Source of the DNA: an uncultured Ruminococcus sp.
Lineage (GTDB): Bacteria; Bacillota; Clostridia; Oscillospirales; Ruminococcaceae
DNA: 64,000 nt
NCBI RefSeq assembly: GCF_946415235.1
Contig: NZ_CAMKRR010000003.1
Location: 49,334 to 113,333, forward strand
Direction of reading: 5' to 3'
Part shown: positions 43,290 to 52,706 of the stretch, in pieces
How positions within the stretch are numbered: position 1 is the first letter of the stretch
Layout: each line of letters opens with the position of its first letter
Translations under genes and position numbers: made by a program
The notes under the pieces: generated by a model
What the model was told of the DNA's origin: nothing
The model's input: only the letters and a program-made list of their open reading frames with translations
Database searches by the model: none

Positions 43290-46200
43290 TCAATCCCCCC
43301 TTTCGCTGTATTTTTTGTCAAGTATACTCTGTGCTTCCGCAATATCGGCTTCGGCAGGCTCTCTGTATCTTGTCATTTCGGAATTATCACATATATTGAT
43401 ATAATTGCAGTATGTACACGGCATCTTTCCGCCAAGAGAGAGAGGTACAGCTTCCACATCACCGCTGAACAGCGATTCAGCCATAGCAGTAAGCTTTTTA
43501 TAGGTATAATCCTTCAAAAGAGCCATACCGTCAGCCGAAATACACTCGGAATTCTTGTCGGGCACACCGTTTTTGTCAAGCTTTACGGGAATATATTCAC
43601 CGTTTATGCTCTTTTCCATAGCCTGAAGCACTTCCTTATCGCCAAGCACCAGACCGCTTGTACGAAGTGCGGAATTAACTGCATTGCTGTTCTTTGAATC
43701 TATCCTGTAAGCTTCAAGGCGAACGTCAGAAATACGTACAGGCGAGTAAAGCACTCCTGCGGGAGTATATTTCTCGAATAACCCGCCATTGTCCGTAGCT
43801 GCAAAGAGATAAAGAAGCATCTGCATATTGATACCGCAGGAGAGAGTTTCCGCAGTGATTTCCTTGTGACTGCTCTTATAATCAATTATCCTGAGATAAT
43901 CGGTATTTCCGACCTTGCAAACGTCAGCTCTGTCAACTATTCCGCCAAAACTCAGCTGTTTGCAGCCGCCAAAAGGCAAAACCACCGAATGGCTTTCACG
44001 CAGATCAAGCTCGAAGCTGTGAGGTATGAACTCCGAAGCCATAAGTGAATGCTGAGTATACATAACGACCTCTGACATACGATCGGTAAGCTTGTTGAAA
44101 ATGAGTTCAAACTTTGCATCTTTTCCGAAATCACCTGCAAGAGCCTCGTTTTTGTACTTCTCGGCACAAAGATTTATCTCCTGCTTCACATCATCATATG
44201 ACATACCTAAGAATTCCTGCTTTGAACGCGAACCGAGTATGCCGAGAAAACATTCGTGAGTAAGCTCTCCCGCTATTCTTGTATCAAGCTCGATCTTTTC
44301 ATTTATCCTGAGCTTTAAACATTTATCGCAGAAATACTTGAAATGGCAGAGGTTGTACTCCTCAAATCCTGTTGAAGAAAGTGTCAGCGGCTCAAAGCTC
44401 TGTAGCTTTTCCATTATATCGCTGTCAATACGATAATTCTGATCGTGATATCCTCTGCTGAATACATATGACAGACGCCTTTTATACTCGCGGTCGCTCA
44501 TCAGAATGCTTTTTATGGAGACTACAGACTTATCTGTCCTATCTCTTTCCTGCATATAATGATAAAACGCAGAATGAAGCGTTACCGCATAGTAGTCAAC
44601 AGGTATATCTTCATCTGTTTTCCTTATCTCTGCATCCCCGAACAAGCCTATTATATGGTCGATTATCTGTGCAGGATACTTCGCCTGCCCTGAAAGATCG
44701 GAAAGCGGATATGTTATGTACAGTTTATCGGAAGCTGCCGAAACAGCCTTATACACAACAAGTCGCTCAGAAGCTATCAGCTCTGCAACGGGAGTTGATA
44801 TAACTATACCGTTTTCGGCAAGCTTTGATCTGTCAGCCTCGGAAAACAAACCATGCACACTTACCTGATTCGGGAAATCCTTATCATTGGCTCCCATAAC
44901 AAAAACCACTCTCGGGGAATCAAGCCTTGCAGTTCTTGCAGAAGCAGCCGTTACGGAATCAAGAGTCTGCGGCGGCATGGAATATTTTATTCTTCCTATC
45001 AAAGAACGTATGAGCCGCGCAAAATCAGAGAAGCTTATCTCACTTTCACCCAAGGTCTCGTTTATGCAATCAAGTACATCTATGAGACAGCCCCACAGTC
45101 TTTTGATCTCAGCTGCTTCATAGTCCTTATTCTGCCTGATAAGCTCACTCATGAGCCGCCCTGTGTTCTTTTCCGCCCGACAGTCTATAAGATGATCGTA
45201 AAGCAGCCTGCATACAGCCGAAGCTGTATTTTTGCGTTTCAGCTTCTTTTTCAGCTTAATGATCGGCGATATTACTCTGTTTCTCACACTCTCAATAAGT
45301 TCGAGCCGATTATCGTCAGCAGTAAATTCATTTTCCCATGTTTCGCCTTCGATATCCCATTTATAGCAGTAGTTCTCGAGAAGAGCAGTTTCAGTTAGCT
45401 CGACATCGAGCAAGCCTGTCTTTAGCATCCTGAAGATCTGTTCAGAGTGAAGCTTTCTGCTGCTGAGCAGATCAATAAGAGTTGTAAAGAATACCATAAC
45501 AGCTGTATGCTCTACTGATTTCTCAAGGCTCATGAAATACGGGATATCATACCTTTTGAACGCTGCCTTAAGAACTTCGGAATATCCTGCTATGTCATTC
45601 GAGATAATTGCGATATCATTATAATGAAGCGTTTTATCCTCATAAAGAAGATGTTTTATGGAAGCGCATACATATTCTGCTTCACTGTACATATCCCTTG
45701 CTTCAAAAATGCGGATGTTCTCAGCTTTCGGAGCACTTTTGGCATCGAACGATGAATGACTCAGCGCATTGCGGCTGATGTATTCCAGATCAGGGGAGCT
45801 GAAACGGTATATATCTTTACATAATACTATGCAGCTATCCTTGCCGAGATCGGTGCATATCCCTTTGATCTTCCTGTATGTATCATTTACTGTCTCAAAA
45901 AGAGTGTATTCTCCCGCGCAGACATCATCTGTCCTGAGTGTTATGCACACATTTTCGGCTGCTGATATGATTACTCGCAGCATTTCATACTGATCTGCGG
46001 TAAAGCTTTCAAATTCGTCTATAAAGACAGTTTTCTCTTTGAAATACCTGTTAAGATTGGCAACAGCGGCTGCCGCACGGATATTATCGAGCTCGTCCTT
46101 GAACCCGTATTCAGACATAAGACGCTGGTATTCAAGATAAATAACGGCGATATCACATGTCTTGTCCATTAATCTTCTGTCAAGAAGCTGTGCTTTGTTT

Positions 46201-46625
46201 AAAAGCTCGTCAGCCGTAACTCCCGAACGCTTTATGTCACGTATAATCTTTAACATTTCTTCCGCAAAGCCGTCATATGCGCTTTGTCTGCGAAGACTGC
46301 TGACTGCCTCGGGACGCGACAAAGCAGACTCAACAGCCTGATAAACAAGTATCATTTTAGCCATTTCGCCTGCAAATTCACCGCTTCTGCCGGGATCTCC
46401 GTACAGCTGAAAGAGCTGTCTCGCAAGTCCCGTAAAGCTCAGTGAGAACAATTCGTTGAAGCTTTCAGCTCCAAGGTAAAAATAGAGTTTTTTATCAAAA
46501 TTCTGGGAAAACTGCTCCGGAACGATGATACAGAGCTTGTCAGCTTCCGCACACTTGCTCCTGATGCGTTCAAACATCAGAGTTGTTTTTCCGCTTCCTG
46601 CAGGTCCTGTTATAAATTCAATCAT
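43290..46625 (-). CDS. addB: ATP-dependent helicase/deoxyribonuclease subunit AddB
   Basis: AddB is the second subunit of AddAB; its inactive helicase domain recognises Chi and its nuclease domain cuts one strand. The 1111 residues include Walker A TGPAGSGKTTL near residue 6 and a C-terminal nuclease with GGIVDRAD and IIDYKSS. Iron-sulfur cysteines are visible as NLCHFKYFCDKC (near 785) and CTYCNYINIC near the C-terminus, the expected split cluster. AGGAG lies 5 nt before the ATG. addB precedes addA, as in Bacillus. Confidence 0.96.
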   Translation of the reverse strand: MIEFITGPAGSGKTTLMFERIRSKCAEADKLCIIVPEQFSQNFDKKLYFYLGAESFNELFSLSFTGLARQLFQLYGDPGRSGEFAGEMAKMILVYQAVESALSRPEAVSSLRRQSAYDGFAEEMLKIIRDIKRSGVTADELLNKAQLLDRRLMDKTCDIAVIYLEYQRLMSEYGFKDELDNIRAAAAVANLNRYFKEKTVFIDEFESFTADQYEMLRVIISAAENVCITLRTDDVCAGEYTLFETVNDTYRKIKGICTDLGKDSCIVLCKDIYRFSSPDLEYISRNALSHSSFDAKSAPKAENIRIFEARDMYSEAEYVCASIKHLLYEDKTLHYNDIAIISNDIAGYSEVLKAAFKRYDIPYFMSLEKSVEHTAVMVFFTTLIDLLSSRKLHSEQIFRMLKTGLLDVELTETALLENYCYKWDIEGETWENEFTADDNRLELIESVRNRVISPIIKLKKKLKRKNTASAVCRLLYDHLIDCRAEKNTGRLMSELIRQNKDYEAAEIKRLWGCLIDVLDCINETLGESEISFSDFARLIRSLIGRIKYSMPPQTLDSVTAASARTARLDSPRVVFVMGANDKDFPNQVSVHGLFSEADRSKLAENGIVISTPVAELIASERLVVYKAVSAASDKLYITYPLSDLSGQAKYPAQIIDHIIGLFGDAEIRKTDEDIPVDYYAVTLHSAFYHYMQERDRTDKSVVSIKSILMSDREYKRRLSYVFSRGYHDQNYRIDSDIMEKLQSFEPLTLSSTGFEEYNLCHFKYFCDKCLKLRINEKIELDTRIAGELTHECFLGILGSRSKQEFLGMSYDDVKQEINLCAEKYKNEALAGDFGKDAKFELIFNKLTDRMSEVVMYTQHSLMASEFIPHSFELDLRESHSVVLPFGGCKQLSFGGIVDRADVCKVGNTDYLRIIDYKSSHKEITAETLSCGINMQMLLYLFAATDNGGLFEKYTPAGVLYSPVRISDVRLEAYRIDSKNSNAVNSALRTSGLVLGDKEVLQAMEKSINGEYIPVKLDKNGVPDKNSECISADGMALLKDYTYKKLTAMAESLFSGDVEAVPLSLGGKMPCTYCNYINICDNSEMTRYREPAEADIAEAQSILDKKYSERGD

Positions 46626-46647
46626 AAAGACTCCTGTTATATAAAAT

Positions 46648-46675
46648 ATGCATACCGCAAAGGAACGGTATGCAT
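46648..46675 (-). terminator. Terminator after the GH25 gene
   Basis: ATGCATACCG (46648-46657) and CGGTATGCAT (46666-46675) with an 8-nt loop. On the minus strand ATTTTATAT follows. Confidence 0.75.
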
Positions 46676-46689
46676 ATACAATTCAAATA

Positions 46690-48255
46690 TCAAAAACCGT
46701 TAAGATGAGCTTCGTTCATTACACTCGGGAAATTAAGATAAGCATAATTACAGTTTACTGTTCCGTTTATGCCGTCTATCTTTGCATCCGAAGCAAACTG
46801 CCACATATTATAGCCCTTCTTGAAAGCCGGCCTTGAAACTCCGTAATGTGCTACCCATACATCGTATTTTGCATAAACCGACTCGTCAAGCCGTGTATTC
46901 AGGAAATTGGCGTAGCTCTTTATTCCGACATAATAGCCTTTTTCTTCAAGAACCGAGCAGAACGCCTTGACTATATCAGTAAGCTCCTTCTTGCTCAGAT
47001 CCGCAAGGCTCTGATCCTCAATATCGAAATATATCGGATAAGTAAACCTGTGATCCTTTATTACTTCATAACAGGCTTCCGCTTCAAGAGCAGCGTCCTC
47101 AGGGGAATCAGCATAGCTGTACCAGTAGATCCCGTAATCGAGTCCCGCCTTTTCAGCTCCTGCAATATTATCATCGAAGTACTTGTCCTTCTGAGTTGAA
47201 AGATTTCCGTATCCTGCACGTATCATTGCGTAATCAATGCCTGATTTTCCGACCTGTTCCCAGTCTATCTCTCCCTGCCATACCGAAACATCTATTCCGC
47301 AGGCTACGCCCTTATTGACGCTTACAGGGAACAATGAATCGCAGTTTCCCGATTCGGTACCGTCAAAAACATATGTATCCGGAGAGATTATATACGGATA
47401 GTTGATATAACAGTGATCTCTGTCTATATCGCCATTGATACCGTCAATTCTGCTCTCACTTGTATACTGCCACATTCCGTAATCCTTGAAATACGAAGGA
47501 GCTTCAACTTTAAAGTGAGCTACCCATATATCATATTTTTCAAGTGTTTCTTCATATACTCTCGTAGTAAGGAAATTTGCAAAGCTGTAAATTCCCACAT
47601 AGTATCCCTTTGCCTCAAGAGTTGAACAGAAAGCTTCGATTATAGCTGAAACCTCAGCAGTAGAAAGCCTTTTTTGGCTCGGATCTTCTATATCGAAATA
47701 AATAGGATACTTGAAATCATAATCCTTGATGACCTCATAGCATACCTCCGCTTCCTTATAAGCATCCTCAACGCTCAGGGCGTAGCTGTACCAGTAAGCG
47801 CCGCAGTCAAGTCCCACGGACTGTGCTCCGCGCATATTTTCATCAAACTTAGGGTCCTTCTGATACAGTTCCTTACCGTATCCTGCATTGACTATTACAT
47901 AATCTATGCCCGATCTTCCGACCTGTTCCCAGTCAATGTCGCCCTGCCAGTGTGAAACATCTATGCCCTCGCTCTTTTTGTACATATAGCTCTTATCACC
48001 CGAATGCGATTTGGCATATGACTGATGAGCGTCATAAATGTCAAAAACGTTGAACGGTGTTTCATCGGCAGTTTCAACGGGCTGCCCGTCTATTTCGGCA
48101 GAAACAGCACCCACTTTACTTTCTGTTTCAAATATGCTATCATATGTATAAGAGCCGTTATTTTCAGCCGCAAATACAGCAGAGGCAGTTAAAGCCGAAC
48201 CTGCACCGACGGAACAGGCGATCAATATCGAAATTAAGCTTCTGAATATCTTCAT
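46690..48255 (-). CDS. Secreted protein with two GH25 muramidase domains
   Basis: A 521-residue exported protein. A signal peptide (residues 1-29, cleavage near ASAVFA) is followed by a linker and two GH25 lysozyme domains (about 94-290 and 318-515). Each has the start GIDVSxWQG.IDWEQVG, an AGYG loop, AYWYSYA/IYWYSYA and the catalytic PIYFDIED. Both sets of acids are present, so both domains may be active on the MurNAc-GlcNAc bond. The halves are clearly an internal duplication. A very good promoter lies upstream (48322-48350) and a terminator follows. It may serve in cell-wall turnover or attack on neighbours. Confidence 0.92.
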   Translation of the reverse strand: MKIFRSLISILIACSVGAGSALTASAVFAAENNGSYTYDSIFETESKVGAVSAEIDGQPVETADETPFNVFDIYDAHQSYAKSHSGDKSYMYKKSEGIDVSHWQGDIDWEQVGRSGIDYVIVNAGYGKELYQKDPKFDENMRGAQSVGLDCGAYWYSYALSVEDAYKEAEVCYEVIKDYDFKYPIYFDIEDPSQKRLSTAEVSAIIEAFCSTLEAKGYYVGIYSFANFLTTRVYEETLEKYDIWVAHFKVEAPSYFKDYGMWQYTSESRIDGINGDIDRDHCYINYPYIISPDTYVFDGTESGNCDSLFPVSVNKGVACGIDVSVWQGEIDWEQVGKSGIDYAMIRAGYGNLSTQKDKYFDDNIAGAEKAGLDYGIYWYSYADSPEDAALEAEACYEVIKDHRFTYPIYFDIEDQSLADLSKKELTDIVKAFCSVLEEKGYYVGIKSYANFLNTRLDESVYAKYDVWVAHYGVSRPAFKKGYNMWQFASDAKIDGINGTVNCNYAYLNFPSVMNEAHLNGF

Positions 48256-48321
48256 AACTGATCGTACTCCTTCTTTTCTAAAGCGTCAGAAAAATGAACT
48301 TCTACGTTGTGTATTTTGTTC

Positions 48322-48350
48322 ATTATAACATAGTTTTTAATTTATTTCAA
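48322..48350 (-). promoter_or_regulatory. Sigma-A promoter for the GH25 gene
   Basis: TTGAAA (48350-48345) and TATAAT (48327-48322), exact 17-bp spacer, about 67 nt before the ATG. Confidence 0.7.
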
Positions 48351-48464
48351 TACAAATAGCTCATAAAATCGGAGGAAGCGCTTATTTTTGTCAGGATTGA
48401 AGAAATTCCTGCAATCTTTTTGTAACTTATAGATACATTTATGTAATATTTGAGGTATAATTAA

Positions 48465-49415
48465 ATGAAAAAATTTAATGTAAATGAGAACGACAGCGGA
48501 CAGAGAATAGATAAATTCATATCAAAAGCTCTGCCTGAACTGCCAAAAAGCATGATGTACAAGCTTATCCGCAAAAAGGATATAAAAATAAACGGAAAGA
48601 GATGCGATAGCTCTTCCCGTCTGGTAAACGGAGATATTATAACTGTTTATGTCAAAGACGAAGTCTCAGCCGAAAAGAAGCATGATATGAGCTTTCTCAG
48701 GTCACCATCTGAGATGGATATTGTTTATGAGGATAAGAACATTATTATAGTCAATAAGCCTGTTGGACTTGACTCTCATTCTAACGGCAGTCCCATGAAA
48801 GATACTATGATCGACCGTATAAAAAAATATCTGTATGCCAAGGGAGAATATATACCCGAGATTGAAAGCTCATTTGCTCCCGCACTTTGCAGCAGACTTG
48901 ACAGAAACACCTGCGGGCTCATAACTGCCGCCAAAACAGCCGCTGCGCTGCGCGAGATAAACGAAGCGATACGAAGCGGAAAAGTAAGCAAAATATATCA
49001 CTGCATCACTGCAGCTCCTCTGCCGAAACGTGAGGACATAATCACTGCATATCATCAGAAGGACGAAGCAAGAAACACCGTTAAAATAATTGATGCTCCA
49101 TCGGATGGCTTCAAGCCAATAAAAACAGGCTATCGTGTGCTTGACTCAAAACCGCCTCTTTCTCTTGCGGAAGTAACACTGTATACAGGACGCACTCATC
49201 AGATAAGAGCTCACCTTGCCCATATCGGCGCACCCGTGCTCGGTGACGGAAAATATGGTATAACAGCCGTAAACAAGCGTTACGGAGTTTTCAGGCAGGC
49301 TCTTTGTGCTTACTCTCTCAGATTTGGATTAAGTGAAGATTCCGAGCTTTTTTACCTTAATTCGCTGGAAATAAATGCTCCCAAGCCTGATTTTGAAAAG
49401 AAGTTCTTTAGTTAG
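48465..49415 (+). CDS. RluA family 23S/tRNA pseudouridine synthase
   Basis: A 316-residue pseudouridine synthase: an N-terminal S4 domain (residues 1-70, with GQRIDKFISKALPELPKSMMYKLIRKKDIKING) then the RluA catalytic domain. The catalytic Asp is in SRLDRNTCGL near residue 147 (HRLDxxTSG in most members). TGRTHQIRAHLAHIGAPVLGD near 245 is conserved. Which uridine it modifies cannot be told. GAGG lies 9 nt before the ATG. Its stop overlaps the convergent tyrA stop by 8 nt. Confidence 0.93.
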   Translation: MKKFNVNENDSGQRIDKFISKALPELPKSMMYKLIRKKDIKINGKRCDSSSRLVNGDIITVYVKDEVSAEKKHDMSFLRSPSEMDIVYEDKNIIIVNKPVGLDSHSNGSPMKDTMIDRIKKYLYAKGEYIPEIESSFAPALCSRLDRNTCGLITAAKTAAALREINEAIRSGKVSKIYHCITAAPLPKREDIITAYHQKDEARNTVKIIDAPSDGFKPIKTGYRVLDSKPPLSLAEVTLYTGRTHQIRAHLAHIGAPVLGDGKYGITAVNKRYGVFRQALCAYSLRFGLSEDSELFYLNSLEINAPKPDFEKKFFS

Positions 49416-50259
49416 GCTGTCCGACTCTGTGACGAAGATTTTCTTCCTTGAGCTCTCTGCCCTCTGCAATAAGCGAACGTAGTTTTTCGGAATCGCCTCT
49501 TTTAAGAGCTTCACTGTATTTATTAAGGTTAGCGATCAGCGTATCGAGCTCATACTGCAGGTTTTCCCTGTTCTGCATGAAAAGATCGGTCCACATTTTT
49601 TCGTTCATTGTGGCAATACGTGTCATATCCTGGAAGCTTCCTCCGCTGAAACCGCATTCAAGACTAAGCTCGGGACTTTTTACATAAGCGCTGGATACGA
49701 TATGTGCGAGCTGTGATGTATAAGCTATCATTTTATCATGATTTTCGGGACTTGTAACAACTATCTTTCCCGCGCCTATCTCCTTTGCCACACTTGTAAG
49801 CATTTCGATATCCTTTTCACTGCTGTCCGCAAAAGGTGCAACGATAAAATTTGCCTTTAAGAAAAGATCGGCTGTGCTGTTGTAATAACCGCCGAACTCT
49901 TTTCCTGCCATTGGATGGATACCGACATATCTGAGTCCGTTTGACTCGGATATTTTTTTCATTCTGTCGGAAAAATCGCCTTTTATGCCGCATACATCAG
50001 TGATAAGCGTACCTTTTTCAATTTCATGAGCGTGATCTTCAAGGAATTTTTCGGACGCTTCGGGGAAAAGAGCAATAATAACAAGGTCATATCCCTTATA
50101 ATTGCCGTTGAATACATTATCAAGCGCAACATCCCTCAGGGCAGCGTTTTCGATATCATGGTTAAGATCACATCCTGTAACAGTGTGATATGTATACTTT
50201 TTCAATGCTTTGCATAATGAACCGCCTATAAGACCAAGTCCAACAACAAGAATATTCAT
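49408..50259 (-). CDS. tyrA: Prephenate dehydrogenase
   Basis: TyrA oxidises prephenate to 4-hydroxyphenylpyruvate for tyrosine synthesis. From the ATG at 50259 (AGGAGG 8 nt upstream) the protein has 283 residues: the NAD motif VVGLGLIGGSLC (residues 5-16), then GIHPMAGKEFGGY near residue 119 with the conserved HPMxGxE block. No chorismate mutase or ACT domain is present. The promoter overlaps an inverted repeat, suggesting control. The 3' end overlaps rluA-like by 8 nt on the other strand. Confidence 0.92.
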   Translation of the reverse strand: MNILVVGLGLIGGSLCKALKKYTYHTVTGCDLNHDIENAALRDVALDNVFNGNYKGYDLVIIALFPEASEKFLEDHAHEIEKGTLITDVCGIKGDFSDRMKKISESNGLRYVGIHPMAGKEFGGYYNSTADLFLKANFIVAPFADSSEKDIEMLTSVAKEIGAGKIVVTSPENHDKMIAYTSQLAHIVSSAYVKSPELSLECGFSGGSFQDMTRIATMNEKMWTDLFMQNRENLQYELDTLIANLNKYSEALKRGDSEKLRSLIAEGRELKEENLRHRVGQPN

Positions 50260-50283
50260 GGAAACTCCTCCTGTTCTTTTATC

Positions 50284-50306
50284 ATTTAAAGTATAACGCT
50301 TTAAAT
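50284..50306 (-). promoter_or_regulatory. Inverted repeat over the tyrA -10 box, candidate operator
   Basis: ATTTAAAG (50284-50291) and CTTTAAAT (50299-50306) form a perfect 8-bp inverted repeat with 7-nt spacing that spans the -10 and spacer of the tyrA promoter. Confidence 0.4.
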
Positions 50307-50318
50307 GCAAAAAGTCAA
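50290..50318 (-). promoter_or_regulatory. Sigma-A promoter for tyrA
   Basis: TTGACT (50318-50313) and TATACT (50295-50290) with 17 bp between. Confidence 0.65.
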
Positions 50319-50407
50319 GTGCTAATTTATATAAAAATAACATTTATTTTCAAACGGCATAAAATAGTAGAGAGAGTTCTCTCAAATCCTATGAAAGGAA
50401 TGGTTTT

Positions 50408-51145
50408 ATGCCAAAGGTATTTTTAAGTCCTTCCACTCAGGAATGGAACGAATACGCAACAAGCGGCAACGAAGAGCTCTATATGAACCTTCTTGCAGAC
50501 AGAATAGAACCCTATCTCAGATCCTGCGGTATAAGCTTTGTCAGAAACGATCCTGACAGAAATGTTACAGGAGCTATCGCCGATTCTAACGCAGGCAGCT
50601 ATGATGTACACCTTGCCCTCCATTCCAACGCTGCTCCTCCCGATCTGTCAGGAAGATTACGCGGGATAGATATATATTTCGCCCCCAAAAGTAATCTGAG
50701 CGAAAAACTGGCAAATATAATTGCCAATAACCTTAAATCAATCTATCCCCTTCCCGATAAGGTCAGGGCAGTACCCACATACAGTCTTGGTGAGGTCCTG
50801 CGTACAAAAGCGGTAGCAGTCCTGTGTGAGCTCGGATATCATGATAATTATGCCGACGAAGCATGGCTGAAGAATAACCTTGAAAACATCGCACGGAATA
50901 TCACAGCTTCTTTATGCGATTATTTCGGAATCCCATTTGTACCTGCAGGAGCAGTTCGTTGGGGTACAGTTACAACAAACGGCAGCAATCTTAATATACG
51001 AAGCTATCCGAGTTTATCGGGAACAATAATCGGTTCTATGCCTGACGGGGCATCTGTGATGATAAACGGAGAGACAAATGGCTGGTATGTCGTAAATTAT
51101 AACGGTATAACAGGATATTCAAGCAGCAGCTTCATTACAATATGA
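50408..51145 (+). CDS. N-acetylmuramoyl-L-alanine amidase (Amidase_3) with SH3 domain
   Basis: A 245-residue protein without a signal peptide. The Amidase_3 domain (about 3-170) has LALHSNAA (His72) and VLCELGYHDN (Glu141). The usual LDPGHGG opening is replaced by VFLSPSTQEWNEY, a pattern I associate with endolysin-like or spore-type amidases, with an acidic pair (NEEL) supplying a metal ligand candidate. A bacterial SH3 domain follows (about 182-245, GSNLNIRSYPSLSGTIIGSM). It would cleave the MurNAc-L-Ala bond. Lack of a signal sequence fits phage-type or lysis-released enzymes. AAAGGA precedes the ATG. Confidence 0.87.
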   Translation: MPKVFLSPSTQEWNEYATSGNEELYMNLLADRIEPYLRSCGISFVRNDPDRNVTGAIADSNAGSYDVHLALHSNAAPPDLSGRLRGIDIYFAPKSNLSEKLANIIANNLKSIYPLPDKVRAVPTYSLGEVLRTKAVAVLCELGYHDNYADEAWLKNNLENIARNITASLCDYFGIPFVPAGAVRWGTVTTNGSNLNIRSYPSLSGTIIGSMPDGASVMINGETNGWYVVNYNGITGYSSSSFITI

Positions 51146-51147
51146 AA

Positions 51148-51178
51148 AAATACCGTACAGCTCAGCTGTACGGTATTT
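51148..51178. terminator. Bidirectional terminator between amidase and DacA-like genes
   Basis: AAATACCGTACAGCT (51148-51162) and AGCTGTACGGTATTT (51164-51178) form a perfect 15-bp stem with a 1-nt centre in DNA (a few nt in RNA), flanked by A- and T-rich ends. Confidence 0.85.
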
Positions 51179-51195
51179 GACGTTATATAAACGGT

Positions 51196-52614
51196 TTATT
51201 CATCATCCTCAGGCGGAAGTCCTCTTCTGCGCCTTGCCTTGTCATCGACCTTAGGAACAGCGTATATAGGCTTCATAGGCTTGGATTTGCTCTTGAAAAC
51301 AATATACGAATACACACAGAGCATGATATAAATAGCACACAAAAGGAACGATATAAGCAGAGCTTTATGGAACCACCTTGATTTAGTAAACATTTTTGCT
51401 GCATATATATTGTATTTTGATGTTGAGCGTTCAACATTGCTTACTGCCACTATCTCAACTGTTCCGAGCTCTTCTCCCGAATATTCCAGTGTGACAGTTC
51501 CAAGGGGCTGTCCTTTGACTACGGGAGCCTGAAGAGTGTTCTTGTACCATACTACCTTATCACGGCTTATGGTCGATATATCAACGCCGTCATACCAAAG
51601 CAGCGTGAATTCTTCTTTTGGACGGACAAGCACATAATCATTTCCCTCTGCAAGCTCAACAGGAAGCTCACCGACCTCAGCAGTATCGGCAAGTATAACC
51701 TGATACGAAAAATGATTGAACGCCCAGTTGAATAAAGCCTTTGCATCGGTAAGATGATAAAAAGTTATTTCTCCTCTTTCATCGTTAAGCGGCGACTTCA
51801 TAAGCACAGAAAGGTACTTGTTTCCGTCTCTGCTTGCCATAATGATACTGTTTCTTCCCGCGACCTCAAGATTAGCAGTCTTTATACCCTTTGCGCCGTT
51901 ATAAGTATAATCACCTTCGGGTTCCATCATAATATTTGAATGAGTCCAGTACCATTCTTCCTGATCGGGATGATTCTTGATATTCGGAAGAGACGGCGTA
52001 TATGTGTAAGTCGTTGCGATCTTTTCAAACCCGGGAACTCCCAGCGCGTAGACAGTAAGCTTTGCCATATCATCTGCTGTGGTATACTGATCCTTGTCAT
52101 ACATACCCGTAGCATTGGTGAAATGGGTATCTATAAGCCCGAGTTCCGCAGCTTTTTCGTTCATCATCTCAACAAATTTTGAAGTATCCTTATCTCCAAC
52201 AGTATAGGCAATGGTTTCCGAAGCTTCCACAGAGGATCTGAGCATCATCGCATAGAGAAGATCCGTCATTGTAAGCACATCTCCGTCCTCTATACCGATA
52301 AATATCAGGTCTTCGGGATATTCGATATTGTACAGATGCTCATAAACAGAACTGTCTATCGTTATCTGCTGTGAAAGTGTCTTGTAATTTTCAAGACAGA
52401 CCACAGCTGTCATTATATTTACGAGTGGTCCGGGAGCCTGCCGCCTGTCCGAATTTTTACGGTGTATAACAGTATTTGTATCAAGATTGAGCAAAACTGC
52501 CGATTCACTCATTATAGTTGTATTAAGAGGGAAATTTACAGCTTTTGCCCCGAATGATCCAAGAAAAGGCAGCGCAATGACAAGCGCCGACAGCAATGAC
52601 AATACTCTTTTCAT
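51196..52614 (-). CDS. DacA-like D-Ala-D-Ala carboxypeptidase homologue lacking catalytic Ser and Lys
   Basis: A 472-residue PBP5-type protein with a signal peptide (1-26) and a C-terminal membrane helix (about 415-440) followed by a basic cytoplasmic tail. SxxK is replaced by P63-L-V-N66 in PLVNIMTAVV, where IMTA keeps the frame certain. SxN reads S127-S-V129, and KTG reads K245-T-A247. Neither the nucleophile nor the general base remains. The start at 52614 has AAGGAG 5 nt upstream. A beta-rich C-terminal domain lies before the membrane anchor. It may bind peptidoglycan or another protein without cutting. Confidence 0.85.
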   Translation of the reverse strand: MKRVLSLLSALVIALPFLGSFGAKAVNFPLNTTIMSESAVLLNLDTNTVIHRKNSDRRQAPGPLVNIMTAVVCLENYKTLSQQITIDSSVYEHLYNIEYPEDLIFIGIEDGDVLTMTDLLYAMMLRSSVEASETIAYTVGDKDTSKFVEMMNEKAAELGLIDTHFTNATGMYDKDQYTTADDMAKLTVYALGVPGFEKIATTYTYTPSLPNIKNHPDQEEWYWTHSNIMMEPEGDYTYNGAKGIKTANLEVAGRNSIIMASRDGNKYLSVLMKSPLNDERGEITFYHLTDAKALFNWAFNHFSYQVILADTAEVGELPVELAEGNDYVLVRPKEEFTLLWYDGVDISTISRDKVVWYKNTLQAPVVKGQPLGTVTLEYSGEELGTVEIVAVSNVERSTSKYNIYAAKMFTKSRWFHKALLISFLLCAIYIMLCVYSYIVFKSKSKPMKPIYAVPKVDDKARRRRGLPPEDDE

Positions 52615-52697
52615 TTTAACTCCTTTATATAAGCGGAAATACCGCGATGATATCTTATTAAAAATAAAATGTACGATAAAATTAATCATACTATATT

Positions 52698-52706
52698 ATT
52701 ATAGCA
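52698..52706 (-). promoter_or_regulatory. Extended -10 promoter for the DacA-like gene
   Basis: TGCTATAAT (52706-52698) on the minus strand. The bases AAATCTGCTATAATAA around it also occur in the promoter of the Cys-rich peptide at 27.3 kb. The -35 region is weak. Confidence 0.45.

Noticed and set aside
46690..48255. Tandem GH25 domains as an assembly duplication
   Set aside because: The halves differ at many positions while keeping catalytic residues, so it is an old internal duplication.
48465..50259. Eight-base convergent overlap of the pseudouridine synthase and tyrA as a regulatory device
   Set aside because: Short tail overlaps between convergent genes are common in compact genomes, and nothing else here points to regulation.
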